Part shown: in pieces, positions 35,024-45,059 of the stretch
How positions within the stretch are numbered: position 1 is the stretch's first letter
How the letters are laid out: each line of letters starts with the position of its first letter
Assembly: GCA_029706075.1 (NCBI GenBank)
Contig: JAINUG010000173.1
Location: 620,001 to 684,000, forward strand
From: Aldrovandia affinis
Lineage: Eukaryota > Chordata > Actinopteri > Notacanthiformes > Halosauridae
DNA: 64,000 nt
Reading direction: 5' to 3'
Translations under genes and position numbers: made by a program
The notes under the pieces: generated by a model
What the model saw: only the letters and a program-made list of their open reading frames with translations
Databases searched by the model: none
What the model was told of the DNA's origin: nothing

Positions 35024-37445
35024 TGTCAGGTAGCAGTTAGCTATGAGGACTGGAGGAGATGCATAGCAAGACTTTCAATTGCCACAAAGACTAAGGGAAT
35101 TAAGACAGGCTCTGATTCAAGAGGGGTAAAGGTTTTGCCTCAGAGAGAACTTTCCTAGCAGTGTTGTTCACTGTCCAATCCAACAGGTCTGAGCTCCCAG
35201 TCCTCCCTCCCACCAACAACCCAACAGAATGCTGCCGCTTCATAATTGCATTACAATCCCAGACCAAAATTAAAACAAAGACCAGTCCCAGAGATCTAGA
35301 TCGTGACAGCTATTTTGACGTGACAAGTGAGAAAGGCTGGCTAAGTATGCCAGCACGCTGCCGCCGAGACTCACTGTCGCAGCAAAACGCCGCGGCTCTG
35401 GACAGAAAGAATGCGCACATTGTCCTCCATCATCGCACCCCTGGGCCGTGGCCCATTTACTATGGGAAACCTCTCATTTACCAATCTGCGGACCTCAAAT
35501 TCCAACAGAAACAAATGACCTCCATCCGAAATCGCAGAAGGCAAGGAGGCGTTCTTCCGGGTATACATGCAGCGGACCCTTTCAAATATTGACACAAATG
35601 AACACTCACAAATTTAATAATTGATAATTATATAAACTCGGCTCCATCCGGGCGACTCCCGTGTTACATTCGTATTTACATCGGCCCCACCTCTGTCTTT
35701 GTTTGGTTTCACTACCTACAGAAAAGATTAACTAATGGCCACATACCTTGAAGTCAATCTGCATTCCAGACGTGATGACACAATGCTCCGTTAATCATAC
35801 CACGCTGCACACATGGCATTAATGTAATCTGGCAATCGATTAGCTATGGCTTTCCTGCAATTGGAGTTAAGGAATTTTCAAACTGTAAAACAATCTTGAA
35901 TACTATTCCTCGCCTAGACACCTTAGATTTAAGTGGTGAGTGTCATGGTGGAGTTTCAATAAAATATTAAATCCCATGTCCCATAAAGGCTGACCATTTT
36001 AATCCAAGTGTACTGCCCACACATTACAATCCAGGCCACAGTAAATGGCAACTGAATGCACTTAGTTAACCCACACCTCTATTTACAGTGCATTTTCCTC
36101 TATTCGCCTAATTTCACTTGGTCAACAATATTCTGTATCATACTGACGATTGAGCTTTCCCATGTATTGAACGCAGCTGTATAGTTTAATTTCCACATTT
36201 CAACACAATAGCCTATTGCTGTATTACACATAACTTGAGGTGAGAATAGTCTGATTAATTAATCCTGGACATAACAATTTGCCACTCCATTACATCAAGT
36301 TTGGACAGGACATCATGGAGGAGACAACCCTGACGTAATATCATAAATAAGAATTTAATCCATGCTCTAATAAAATTAGAATTGTGGGAAAATCTAATTT
36401 AAAATGGTTTGGTCTGAACATCCGTTAAAAAACAAACAAACAAAAACATGTGTCCATGTCTTTCATGTAGTATTGAACCTAATTGAGTTCTCTGTCTCGC
36501 TTTTAATTAATACAATATTATAAAATATACTATAAATTGTAACAAATAGGCAAATGTTGCTGTTAAACGCGAATCTGCCACACAATTCCAGTAAAAATAG
36601 CAAGGGAATAACATGGGTAGCTAAAACTACGCTGTAAACTGTTCAACACGCAACAATTGTAGTGTTTTTCCAAAAATCACTCAGTCCACTTTTGGTCAAG
36701 GGACTTGAGTGAGTTTGGGAAAACACTCTTAAATTATTCTAGCTATAGAGTAATGTACAGCTACACAGAGTCCAAGTTGCCTTATGAAAGTTAATTCGTT
36801 TATCATCCTTAGAAATAAAAATTATTTCGTTTTCAGCACAGCGGTAGGACCTAATAGGGGATGCGCGATCAGGCTGGCAAATAAAGTGTATGGTAAAATT
36901 AGCCTATAAACTAGGTGAGCGAGGTGATAACTGTCCAACACTCATTCAATTGTCCCTGTATTGGCCACACTTTCAAGCTAACGGAGCGTGATCAAGGTGT
37001 TCATCCCCAAGATTATCCACATATATAAAGCTGAGAAAGTTAAAAGTAGACGCCAGCGAGACCAACTATGAATAGCCTGTTTCTATGGACAAAATTAGAT
37101 CTGAGTAGTTATCTCCACGCGAGTTACAAAGTCCACGTTTTTCAAGTTTATGCAAACTAGCTCTCACGGAAAAGCAGACTACAATTTATAGGCAAAAACA
37201 TATTGATGAATAGGATTCGGAGGTAAAGTTACGTGGTAGCCAGTCACATCAGATTTATCCAGCGCTAGTTTTAAGTTCTGGAGTAGCCTACTGTGCCTAC
37301 GATGAAAAAAGTTAATACTCGTGCATTTTGTGAAATTCACACTGTAACAGAGTTGTGGAAAAAGACACCACGTTAGCCTTAACTTAAATTCTGACAACAA
37401 CAAAACATCAAAGCAGAATAAAGTGCTGAGTGAAGGTCCACTTAC
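35024..37445. other. Non-coding DNA, candidate intron or conserved elements
   Basis: If the exon at 37446-37520 is real, this region is the start of its first intron. Segments 35280-35600 and 35640-35900 are GC-balanced, repeat-free and contain homeobox-type words (CAATCGATTAGCTATGG, GTTAATCATACC), a texture typical of conserved non-coding elements. The 143-codon frame at 35161-35592 has no recognisable domain and an open opposite strand. Confidence 0.35.
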
Positions 37446-37520
37446 ATTGATCAGATGCGTGGTTAAAATTAAAGAGATGATAAGTCCCAGGACTGTGTGC
37501 GAAACTATCCTCGTCCCCAT
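37446..37520 (-). CDS. Candidate first coding exon: signal peptide of an unknown secreted or membrane protein
   Basis: On the minus strand the ATG at 37518-37520 has a strong start context (GGGAAAATGGGG: A at -3, G at +4). The 25 codons read MGTRIVSHTVLGLIISLILT then THLIN: a positive residue, a hydrophobic core VLGLIISLIL and a polar end, as in an eukaryotic signal peptide. Directly after codon 25 comes GTAAGT (37445 down to 37440), a full-consensus splice donor in phase 0. The upstream DNA (37521-37930) is GC-balanced and free of repeats, as expected for a 5' UTR or promoter. The frame stays open past the donor by chance to 37179. I cannot name the gene, no further exon is seen in the window, and it may be a coincidence. 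Confidence 0.4.
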
Positions 37521-38334
37521 TTTCCCCCTACCCAGCAAAGCCTTCACACGCTGGGAAAAGGAAAATCAAGGTCTTTCACTTCTTGCCACTGGGTGACTTT
37601 ATTTCGTGTACTTTTTACACTTCAACTTATGCAAGGCCTCTGTCGTTTCTTCGCCTCACGCCCGACGGCGACTTCATCAACCTAACGCAGGTCTTCTTGC
37701 AAATTTTCTGTTAAAAATAAAATAAACAATAAACAAACAATAAATAGTATATGGAGAAAACGAATACTCGTTCTTTCTGAAGACTCCACTTCCCTCTCCA
37801 CTCCAAGACTCAGGTCTGTATAGCCAGCGAGAGTCACTGAAACTCCGATTCCATTGGGATAAGCGAGCCACTGGCTGAGGTAAAAAGCGGAGTGGAATTC
37901 ACCAGTTATATCAGGGACTGCAGCTCTGATGGAATCCTTGCACGGGTGAAGGAGATGCTATAGAGCGATATTAATGCCACCACAATTTCCATTTCACCTG
38001 TAAGGCCAGAATTTAATAATTGTATGCAAAAATTGAATATGTATTTCGCAATATGAAGTTTAAAATCGTGGGTTGTCAATTAATTTAATAATTACTACAT
38101 TTAACTTTTAAATATTCAATTGAAATGCACTTGAAAACCCCCCAGAAATATTCACATTAATTCATTTAACTTCAAATACCATTTAAAGTTATATTTAACT
38201 TCCAAAAACATTCAAATTCAGTTTTCTGAGACACTCTGGGCACTTTGCTAGGAAAAAGTAGAAGATGACCTGGCCTCAGAAGTCTGTGCAATAATTAGAG
38301 GCACTTCTTAGGCTGTGTCTTATTTATGGATATG
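37521..38334 (-). other. Possible 5' UTR or promoter region of the candidate exon, then AT-rich DNA
   Basis: 37521-37930 is moderately GC-rich and repeat-free, consistent with 5' untranslated and promoter DNA for the candidate minus-strand exon; no clear TATA box is seen. 37960-38334 is AT-rich with repeated ATTTAACTT/AATATTCA words and no recognisable gene. Confidence 0.3.
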
Positions 38335-38625
38335 TGTTCTATGCTCCGCATACGTAGCTGAGCATGAGTAAACATACAGCTAAACACTAAGCATTAAAAG
38401 TGCAGAATGAAGACCCATACGCAGAAGGGAAGTTTGAACTTTACTTGTATGTCCTGTCCAATATGCTTTCTTTACATGCTTTTCTGTTTTTTCTGTGAAT
38501 CTCAAATAATAAAATGTACAAAATATCTTGTAAATACATCCTTTCTTAAAACAAAGCTCTTCCAATTAGTTAGTATGCACTGTAAATATTAGCAAAAAAT
38601 AAAGTATAAAGATTAGAAAATGTAC
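38335..38625 (-). repeat. BEL/Pao 3' LTR, recognisable part
   Basis: On the plus strand it begins TGTTCTATGCTCCGCATACG and is similar to 47954-48175. Relative to the right copy it has an extra segment (about 38465-38530). Further LTR sequence probably continues to 38798 and, beyond the Gypsy insertion, from 43735 towards 43800. Confidence 0.7.
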
Positions 38626-38803
38626 AAGCAAAGCTTCCCCAAGGCTCAACATGGGCAGCTTAAAGAAAATTAATAAGAACTACTAGCACTAATGTTTCTG
38701 CATTGAATTACCAAGAGAAAATAGCTGGCCTTAAACTATGACCTCATCATGTGACTGAACCGACCAATAAAAAATAGAAGAACTCAACAATAGAAAAATA
38801 CCC

Positions 38804-39296
38804 TGTCACGCCACGTGACAATCCCTGGACGGGCACAGAGCAGTCTGGAGACAGAGTGGATTCTGCTGTCTACGGACCGGATTTTTTATTTTTACAACAG
38901 AGAAGTTCCCTGCACACCGACATGTGCAGAGAACGAGACCGGGAGGGTAAAATAAAAATAAACACAAACAAAATCTTTACCCTACTTGCCGCAAAGCTTT
39001 CGGGTAACCACAATGAACTGAAAATAACAAAACCAAATTAACCAATATCGAACCAGAACTTTTCAGTCCCGTTCGATATTTTGCTTTGCTTCGCTTTGCT
39101 TTGCTTTCTCCGTACTTTCTCTCCTTGGTCTCTCGCCCTTCTCCTTTCTGGTTCCAGCCACCTACTGAAGAGAGCAGAGCAGTTTTAAAGCACACCGATG
39201 TGATTAGTAGACACAAGACCGGTGTGTGCGTTGGCTGCTCTGTAGGCGTGGCCGCTAATCGCCCCTGATCAGCTGCCGAGACCGACGCCTTCCACA
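38804..39296 (-). repeat. Gypsy 3' LTR
   Basis: It starts at TGTCACGCCACGTGAC and ends at GCCTTCCACA on the plus strand. It is nearly identical to 43238-43729, differing by scattered substitutions and a few indels (for example around 38930-38950), which suggests a fairly recent insertion. On the minus strand it carries an AATAAA-type polyadenylation signal within the TAAAAATAAAAAAT tract. Confidence 0.92.
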
Positions 39297-39600
39297 CCCC
39301 TCCATCGCCAGAATGTGGCCAGGGCCCATTCGGTTTGACAGACCCCCTCCCCTCCCTGGAGAGGAAGTCTGCGCACCCATTCGCGGACCCTGGCCGATGG
39401 ATCACTCGGAAGCAAAAGGGCTGTAATGCAAGATACCACTGAGTGATCCTAGAGTTGGTGTCCTTCATCTTGTGTAGCCACTGGAGGGGTGCATGGTCGG
39501 TGTAGAGGGTAAAGGTTTTGCCCAGGAGGTAGTACCGGAGGGTTAGAGAGGCCCACTTGATCGCCAAACACTCTTTTTCTATTGTGCTGTAGTGGGCCTC
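39297..39600 (-). pseudogene. Gypsy RNase H C-terminal part
   Basis: The minus-strand frame reads TIEKECLAIKWASLTLRYYL, then TLYTDHAPLQWLHKMKDTNS, then FRVIHRPGSANGCADFLSRE. This is the C-terminal half of a Gypsy RNase H with the YTDH block. The N-terminal half, QTDTSDRGLGAVLSQ, lies at the end of the RT frame. The two are separated by a small deletion with frameshift near 39595, inside the segment that normally links them. After FLSRE the frame runs into the 3' LTR, which fits an element that ends with RNase H and has no integrase behind it. Confidence 0.9.
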
Positions 39601-40541
39601 TCTCGGAGAAAGCTTATCGGTCGCTCCTCCCCCCCACGCTCCTGGGACAAGACTGCCCCCAGCCCCCTATCCGAGGTGTCGGTCTGCAAAATAAAAGGCA
39701 GGGAGAAATCAGGGCTGATTAGCAGAGGGCCTCCACATAGAATTGCTTTTATACTCACAAACGCTGCCTGACACTGCTCTGTCCACTGGACCGGATCTGA
39801 GGTTCCCTTTCGGGTGAGATCAGTTAGGGGACTGGCTAGTGCCGAAAAGCCAGGAATAAACCGGCAATAATAATTTGCCAGTCCTAAAAAGGATCTCACC
39901 TGTTTTTTAGACTTGGGCTGTGGGCAGGCAGAAATGGCCACAGTTTTATCAATCAAAGGTCTGACCTGCCCCCCGCCCAAGAGGAACCCCAGATACCGTA
40001 CCTCTCTCCGCCCAATAGCGCACTTGCCTGGGTTAGCAGTGAGCCCCGCTCCCCTCAGTGTCTGTAGGACGGCCCACAAATGCTGCATATGCCACTCCCA
40101 ATCATTGCTATAGATGACAATGTCATCCAAATATGCTGCGGCATATGCAGCATGCGGTCGAAGTAGCCTATCCATTTGGCGCTGAAAGGTGGCCGGAGCC
40201 CCATGCAGCCCGAAAGGCAAGGTCAGGAATTGGTGTAAGCCGAACGGAGTAGAGAATGCCGACTTTTCCCTGGACGCTGGAGACAAGGGAATCTGCCAGT
40301 AGCCCTTGGTTAAATCCAGTGTCAAATAAAAGTGAGCAGTGCCCAACTGATCCAGCAGCTCATCAACCCAGGGCATTGGATAGGCATCGAACTTTGATAC
40401 TGCGTTAACTTTTCTGCAGTCCACACAGAATCGAACAGACCCATCAGGCTTAGGTACAAGCACAATGGGGCTACACCAGTCACTACTAGATTCCTCTATT
40501 ACCCCCATGTCTAGCATTTTTTCCAATTCTTCCTGAACCAC
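39579..40541 (-). pseudogene. Gypsy-type reverse transcriptase with start of RNase H
   Basis: This 320-residue frame has every RT block in order: MLDMGVIEESSSDWCSPIVL, RFCVDCRKVN, LDLTKGYWQIPLSPASREKS, FGLHQFLTLPFGLHGAPATF, the catalytic box AYLDDIVIYS, LTANPGKCAIG and VRYLGFLLGGG, then the connection and RNase H start (LQTDTSDRGLGAVLSQ). The catalytic residues of the YLDD box are intact. The block spacing and the FGL-FGL motif are Ty3/Gypsy-type and unlike copia-type RT. It is linked upstream to the integrase end by an A8 run that shifts the frame, and downstream to RNase H by another break. Confidence 0.93.
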
Positions 40542-41248
40542 TTTTTTTTGTGTTCAGGCAAGCGATATGGCCGGCTCCTAATCACGGTGCCTGGTGGGGT
40601 CTGAATGTGGTGTTCAATCAAGTCAGTTCGCCCGGGTAAGGGAGAAAACACGTCTGAAAAACAGCGCTGTAAATTACTCACCTCTGCCCGCTGGCCCGGC
40701 GTAAGATGACTACCAACGGGGACCGGAAGTCTCGTACTTTCAATTGGAATTTCTGGTCCCAGCTCTTCTTGGGAATTTTCTGGCATGGCGAGTGAAACAG
40801 GGTCTACCACCTCCCACCATTTTAATAAATGTAGGTGGTATATCTGACATGGCTCACCTCTATCCGAGCGAATGACTTCATAATCAACATCCCCCACTCG
40901 TCGTGTAACCTCAAAGGGCCCTTGCCACTTTGCGAGCAGTTTAGATGCTGATGTTGGGAGTAACAGTAGGACTTGATCTCCCAGTTGAAAATTTCGCAAT
41001 TGTGCAATGGTGTTATATTGCCGTCTCTGTCGTTCCTGGGCCTGGAGCAAATGTTCTCGTGAAATTTGTCCGAGTGAGTGCTGCTTTGCTCGCAGGTCCA
41101 TACAGGTCAAAAATTTCATTTTTGCTGGTGCTCGGATTTTCCTCCCAAGTTTCTCTTGACAAATCCAGATTACCCCTGGGACGTCGCCCATATAATAATT
41201 CAAACGGGGAAAACCCGGTGGAGGCTTGGGGTACCTCTCTGACGGCAA
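40511..41248 (-). pseudogene. Gypsy integrase C-terminus continuing directly into RT N-terminus
   Basis: One frame holds the integrase C-terminal part and the start of RT. From about residue 50 it reads MDLRAKQHSLGQISREHLLQ, then LGDQVLLLLP, the GPY/F-like KLLAKWQGPFEVTRRVGDVD, then a 60-residue linker and NLQRCFSDVFSPLPGRTDLI with RPYRLPEHKKK, which is the segment just before the first RT block. This physical join proves that integrase precedes RT in the element. The first part of the frame (before about 41110) is out of the integrase frame because of a shift near an A/T run. The frame ends just after the A8 run at 40542-40549. Confidence 0.9.
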
Positions 41249-42062
41249 ACATCAGCGGATCAATTAGTTTGTCCCAATTCTTCAAATTGGTTTGAAAGAA
41301 CTTCCGCATCATGGATTTCAATGTCTGATTGAACCGCTCTACCAGCCCGTCAGTTTGTGGGTGGAATACGCAAGTTCAAATCGACTTGATGTCCAATAAT
41401 GCGTACAGTTCCTTCAGTGTTCGTGACCTAAATGAAGTGCATTGATCAGTGAGAATCTCTTTTGGAATTCCCACCCGGGAGAAAAAGTGGAACAACTCCT
41501 CCGCAATAGTCTTTGCAGATATATTGCGGAGGGGTACAGCCTCAGGGTATCGCGTTGCATAGTCCACGATAACTAATACAAAGCGGTACCCTTTGGCACT
41601 CTGATCAAATGGCCCGACAAGGTCCATTCCAATTCTTTCGAACGGGACCTCTATTAACGGCAAGGGGTGCAATGGAGCTTTTGGGATTGCCGCTGGGTTT
41701 GCTTTTTGGCATTCGGGGCACGCCGTACACCACTGACGGACGTTACCTCGAATGCCCGGCCAATAGAATCGAGCCAGTATCTGGAATAGTGTTTTATCCT
41801 ATCCTAAATGACCCGCCATGGGATTGCTATGAGCCGCCTGAAAAACCATTTCCCGATGGCTTTTGGGCAGCAATAACTGTGTAAGTTCTTCTCCTGTATA
41901 GGCGAACCGACACACGCGATACAGTTTATCCTGTAAAATACAAAAATAGGGGTATGTCACCACCCGCTCTGGGTCAAGCAGCCGGCCATCAATCTTAATC
42001 ACTTGGTCAGCTACTCGACTGAGCGTTTCGTCCTGCGACTGTTCGAGGGAGAAATGAGTCAC
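41013..42062 (-). pseudogene. Gypsy integrase: zinc-binding domain and DDE core
   Basis: Read in one frame with two in-frame stops (TAG near 41797, TGA near 41371). The N-terminal zinc-binding HHCC module spans HSNPMAGHLG and CTACPECQKA. The core then shows the first catalytic Asp in ERIGMDLVGPF, the second in ILTDQCTSFRS and the Glu in TDGLVERFNQTLK, followed by VPQASTGFSPFELLYGRRPR. All three catalytic acidic residues are preserved. The frame is lost near 41110. In intact relatives this enzyme inserts the cDNA and makes the 5-bp target duplication seen here. Confidence 0.9.
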
Positions 42063-42121
42063 TCTGACGAGTCAGGGAACTCCGCCGGCCCTGCCCCCGT
42101 TTCCCCGAAGCAGCCTTTCGG

Positions 42122-42661
42122 TCACCTCGGGTTGTTGCGGAGAGAGAGCCGACGGCCCCTCCCCTGGTCATCTGTGACGTCCTCCCCCCCAGTTGCCACA
42201 AGATGATAGTGACCACACCCCTGTCGGGATCCTTTCACAATCTCTTTTCTAACCCTATCTCTAAATCCCGGCCAATCATGCCCCAAAATCAGTGGAAGGG
42301 GGGTGTGAGGAGTAACCCCTGCCACCATGCTATGCTTTTTTCCCCCAATATAAAATTGAATCCGGGCGGTTGGATAGTAGTGCACATCCCCGTGTACGCA
42401 CCTTATCGCCACCTCTCTGAGCCTGTCCAATGCCTCTGGTTGAACCAGACGCTGATGCACAAGGGTGCGAGAACAACCAGTGTCCAACAGCGCCTGGATT
42501 GTTTTCCCTTTGATACTTACGGGTACCAAAAATGACTCTGCTGGTCGGGGGAGTAGTGCTGGACAGCGGGACATCCGGCGATGTTTACATCCATCAAGGG
42601 GCAGACTCGACAGATGCGGCCAGGATGCCCACACTGCCAACAGTCCTGCCCCGCCGTCCAT
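42122..42661 (-). pseudogene. Gypsy aspartic protease
   Basis: The frame contains PVSIKGKTIQALLDTGCSRT with the catalytic DTG triad, then TARIQFYIGGKKHSMVAGV and the family-typical LPLILGHDWPGF. Length and motif spacing fit a retroviral-type protease of about 100 residues inside a longer region. It loses frame relative to the integrase near 42125. The degenerate zinc knuckle of gag lies just upstream in another frame. Confidence 0.88.
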
Positions 42662-43171
42662 GCCGACCCTGGGTGACCTGGAACCGAGGGGTTAGGATGA
42701 TTAAAAACATGGTCTCGGGGGGTTATTGGTTCAGGATGGGGTTTGGGGAGGGGGGCGTAGACCTGGGTTGGGGCTGGGTATCGGACTGGGAATGGACTGG
42801 GGAAGACGGAAAATAAGGACATTGGGGCGGGAGCTGTACAATGTGCTTTTCAGCCCTCCAGCTCTCTGGGGAAATCTCCCAATATCCCCACTGACCACCA
42901 GGCGATTCTCCGCCAGCTGGACGCCTGCAGCCCACCCCTGCAGCTCTTTGTTCTCAATCTGCAGCTTGGAGATCTCTTCATCTTTGGCTTCAATGGCTTT
43001 GTGCAACTTCTCATTCTCCTGCAGAACATTATCCAGTGCTTGCCACCATTCTTCCGCCACTTCCTTCCAGTATGTGGACGGTGGGGTTTCTTTACCCTGC
43101 AGCTCATAAGCCTCCTTTGTCATCCCCTCCGACTGGTTCTCGTTTTCCGAAGCAATGTCTGTGGATTTCAT
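42517..43171 (-). pseudogene. Gypsy gag remnant with coiled coil and degenerate zinc knuckle
   Basis: From the ATG at 43171 the product starts MKSTDIASENENQSEG and has a heptad-rich, charged helix (VLQENEKLHKAIEAKDEEIS, KLQIENKELQGW), a likely coiled coil for multimerisation. It then becomes proline-rich (PSPIPSPNPG). In the next frame, 42600-42640, CWQCGHPGRICRVCPLM resembles a CCHC knuckle with the His position disturbed. The gag is shorter than usual for Gypsy elements and is split between two frames. Start choice: first ATG after the primer site, about 45 bp downstream of it. Confidence 0.7.
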
Positions 43172-43216
43172 TCGGCTACTCCACAAACAGGACGCCAAGA
43201 CACCTGCTGCTCTGAT

Positions 43217-43234
43217 TCCCGGGTTTCGGCACCA
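43217..43234 (-). promoter_or_regulatory. Primer binding site, tRNA-Phe type
   Basis: Three bases inside the 5' LTR, the minus strand reads TGGTGCCGAAACCCGGGA, complementary over 18 bases to the 3' end of vertebrate tRNA-Phe including CCA (as recalled, not searched). It marks the minus-strand cDNA start and confirms orientation and the LTR edge. Confidence 0.85.
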
Positions 43235-43237
43235 CTT

Positions 43238-43729
43238 TGTCACACGCCACGTGACAATCCCTGGACGGGCACAGAGCAGTCTGGAGACAGAGTGGATTCT
43301 GCGGTCTACGGACCGGATTTTTATTTTTACAACAGAGAAGTTCCCTGCACACCGACACGTGCAGAGACCAGGTGGGTAAAATAAAAAGAAACACAAACAA
43401 AACCTTTACCCTACTTGCCGCAAAGCTTTCGGGTAACCACAATGAACTGAAAATAACAAAACCAAATTAACCAATATTGAACTGGAACTTTTCAGTCTCC
43501 GTTCGATATCTTGCTTTGCTTCGCTTTGCTTTGCTTTCTCCGTACTTTCTCTCCTCGGTCTCTCGCCCTTCTCCTTTCTGGTTCCAGCCACCTATTGAAG
43601 AGAGCAGAGCAGTTTTAAAGCACACTGATGTGATTAGTAGACACAAGACCGGTATGTGCGTTGGCTGCTCTGCCAGTAGGCGTGGCCGCTAATCGCCCTG
43701 ATCAGCTGCCGAGACCGACGCCTTCCACA
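43238..43729 (-). repeat. Gypsy 5' LTR
   Basis: It begins TGTCACACGCCACGTGAC and ends GCCTTCCACA on the plus strand, matching the 3' LTR almost throughout. It is followed by TACCC, the right-hand target duplication, and then BEL/Pao sequence. Confidence 0.92.
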
Positions 43730-43828
43730 TACCCTCTTGTTGCAGTTCTCAAAATAGTCACTAGGTGGTACTAAAATAAACATGAATTTTACATAGCATG
43801 ACACAACTAAGATGTCCATGCATAGGGC

Positions 43829-45050
43829 TTATGGAGACATAAGTACCACGACCTCTGTAATGAACCTGAAGAAGATTTTTACAGTCCCACCTTTGGTGAC
43901 CTTAAGCTCAAGCTTCCTGACTTTCCCATCACCATCGGAGAAGGCTTTGGTAACAAGAGCCAGGGGCCACTGATTTCTCTTCACCTGATCGTCTCTGAGT
44001 AGCACTAAGCCCCCTTCCTTGATGTTGGGCCAACTGTCCTGCCATTTACTACGGGACTGCAGCATAGAGAGGTACTCTTGCCTCCACCTTTCCCAAAAGG
44101 TATTAGCAAGAAGTTGGACCCTCCTCCACTGCTGGCGGTACAGATACATTTTCTCAAATGACCCCGGAGGAGAAAGAGGGCTACAGACCTTCTGAGTCAG
44201 ACGCGTGGCTGGAGTTAGTAGGAAACATGACTCGGGATCAGTTGAATTGGGTGTGAGAGATCTTGCATTAATAATCGCTGTCACCTCTGCCATGCAGGTT
44301 GAGAGTACTTCATAAGTAAGATGGGAAGGACTGATTTGAGAGAGCATGGAGTCCAGGATCCTTCGCGAGACTGTAATCATCCATTCCCAGACTCCACCCA
44401 TGTGGGACAAATGAGGCATGTTAAAGATCCAGGAGCATCCCTCCTCACTGAGGTATCTTGACACACTGGGCTCTTTTGTGCCTTCCAAGAGTATTCTTAG
44501 CTCTCTGCACGCTCCCGTTAAAGCATGAGCCCTTAAGCCAATGAGCTAAATGTGCACAGCATGCATGCTTTGGCATGTAAAAAGCACAGCCCACCTCTTA
44601 CTGTTTGCCACACCTCCGTGGATCCGGTGAGTGGACCATGGGTCCATGGGCCAAACACATCCAGACCAACATTTGTAAAGGATGGTTTCATGCTGAGGTG
44701 GTCAGGCGGCAGATCTGCCATCTTCTGTTCCGCTGTCCGAGTTTGTTGCATGTGACACACTTGTGTAGATTACTAGTAATACACTTTCTGGCTCCAACTA
44801 TCCAGATACCATCAGATCGGATAGCTCCTTCAGTGAAGACACGACCTTGGTGCTTAACTCTCTCATGGTAGTGGTTTATGAGAAGGGTAGCAACATGGTT
44901 GTGGCCAGGAAGTATGAGAAGGTGCTTCTCTACTGTGTCAAGTGTGGCATGCTGGAGCTGCCTTCCAATTATCAGGAGTCCACTGGCATCTAGGACAGGG
45001 TTGAGCTTTCTAAGTGGGCTGTTCTGAGGAATTTCCTTTCCTTCCTTCAA
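43829..45050 (-). pseudogene. BEL/Pao integrase, fragmented
   Basis: From right to left: zinc-binding HYHERVKHQG ... CITSNLHKCVTCNKL (44740-44870), the start of the core with the first catalytic Asp in NVGLDVFGPW (about 44650-44675), then a gap, and the C-terminal part (43829-44488) with WIFNMPHLSHMGGVWEWMIT, MAEVTAIINARSL, LLTPATRLTQKV and WRRVQLLANTFWERWRQEYL plus VLLRDDQVKRNQWPLALV. These are standard BEL/Pao integrase blocks. The region with the second Asp is missing between about 44490 and 44540, so the enzyme is dead. Confidence 0.88.
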
Positions 45051-45059
45051 GCAGATTAA

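Larger units (their letters stand above)
38804..43729 (-). mobile_element. Gmr1-like Ty3/Gypsy LTR retrotransposon with integrase before reverse transcriptase
   Basis: Two LTRs of 493 and 492 bp, TGT...ACA ends, a 5-bp duplication TACCC (38799-38803 and 43730-43734), a primer site matching tRNA-Phe and a purine-rich stretch (GATGGAGGGG on the minus strand) next to the 3' LTR define a complete-length element of 4926 bp. Minus-strand domain order is gag, protease, integrase, reverse transcriptase, RNase H. Ordinary Ty3/Gypsy elements have the integrase last. The order seen here is that of Gmr1 from cod and relatives, while the RT itself is clearly Gypsy-type. Coding is broken by two in-frame stops and at least four frameshifts or small deletions. 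Confidence 0.92.

Noticed and set aside
35161..35592. 143-codon frame as a host gene
   Set aside because: No recognisable domain, no splice or start context of note, and a 74-codon open frame on the opposite strand over the same DNA.
40511..42062. Classification of the LTR element as Ty1/copia because integrase precedes RT
   Set aside because: The RT blocks (LDLTKGYWQIPL, FGLHQF-LPFGL, YLDDIVIYS), GPY/F-like integrase end and 5-bp duplications are Ty3/Gypsy-type; only the domain order is copia-like.
42726..43384. Plus-strand frames of about 110-130 codons across the Gypsy gag and protease region
   Set aside because: They lie antisense to recognisable protease and gag coding and have no domain of their own; the GC-rich element simply leaves the opposite strand open.
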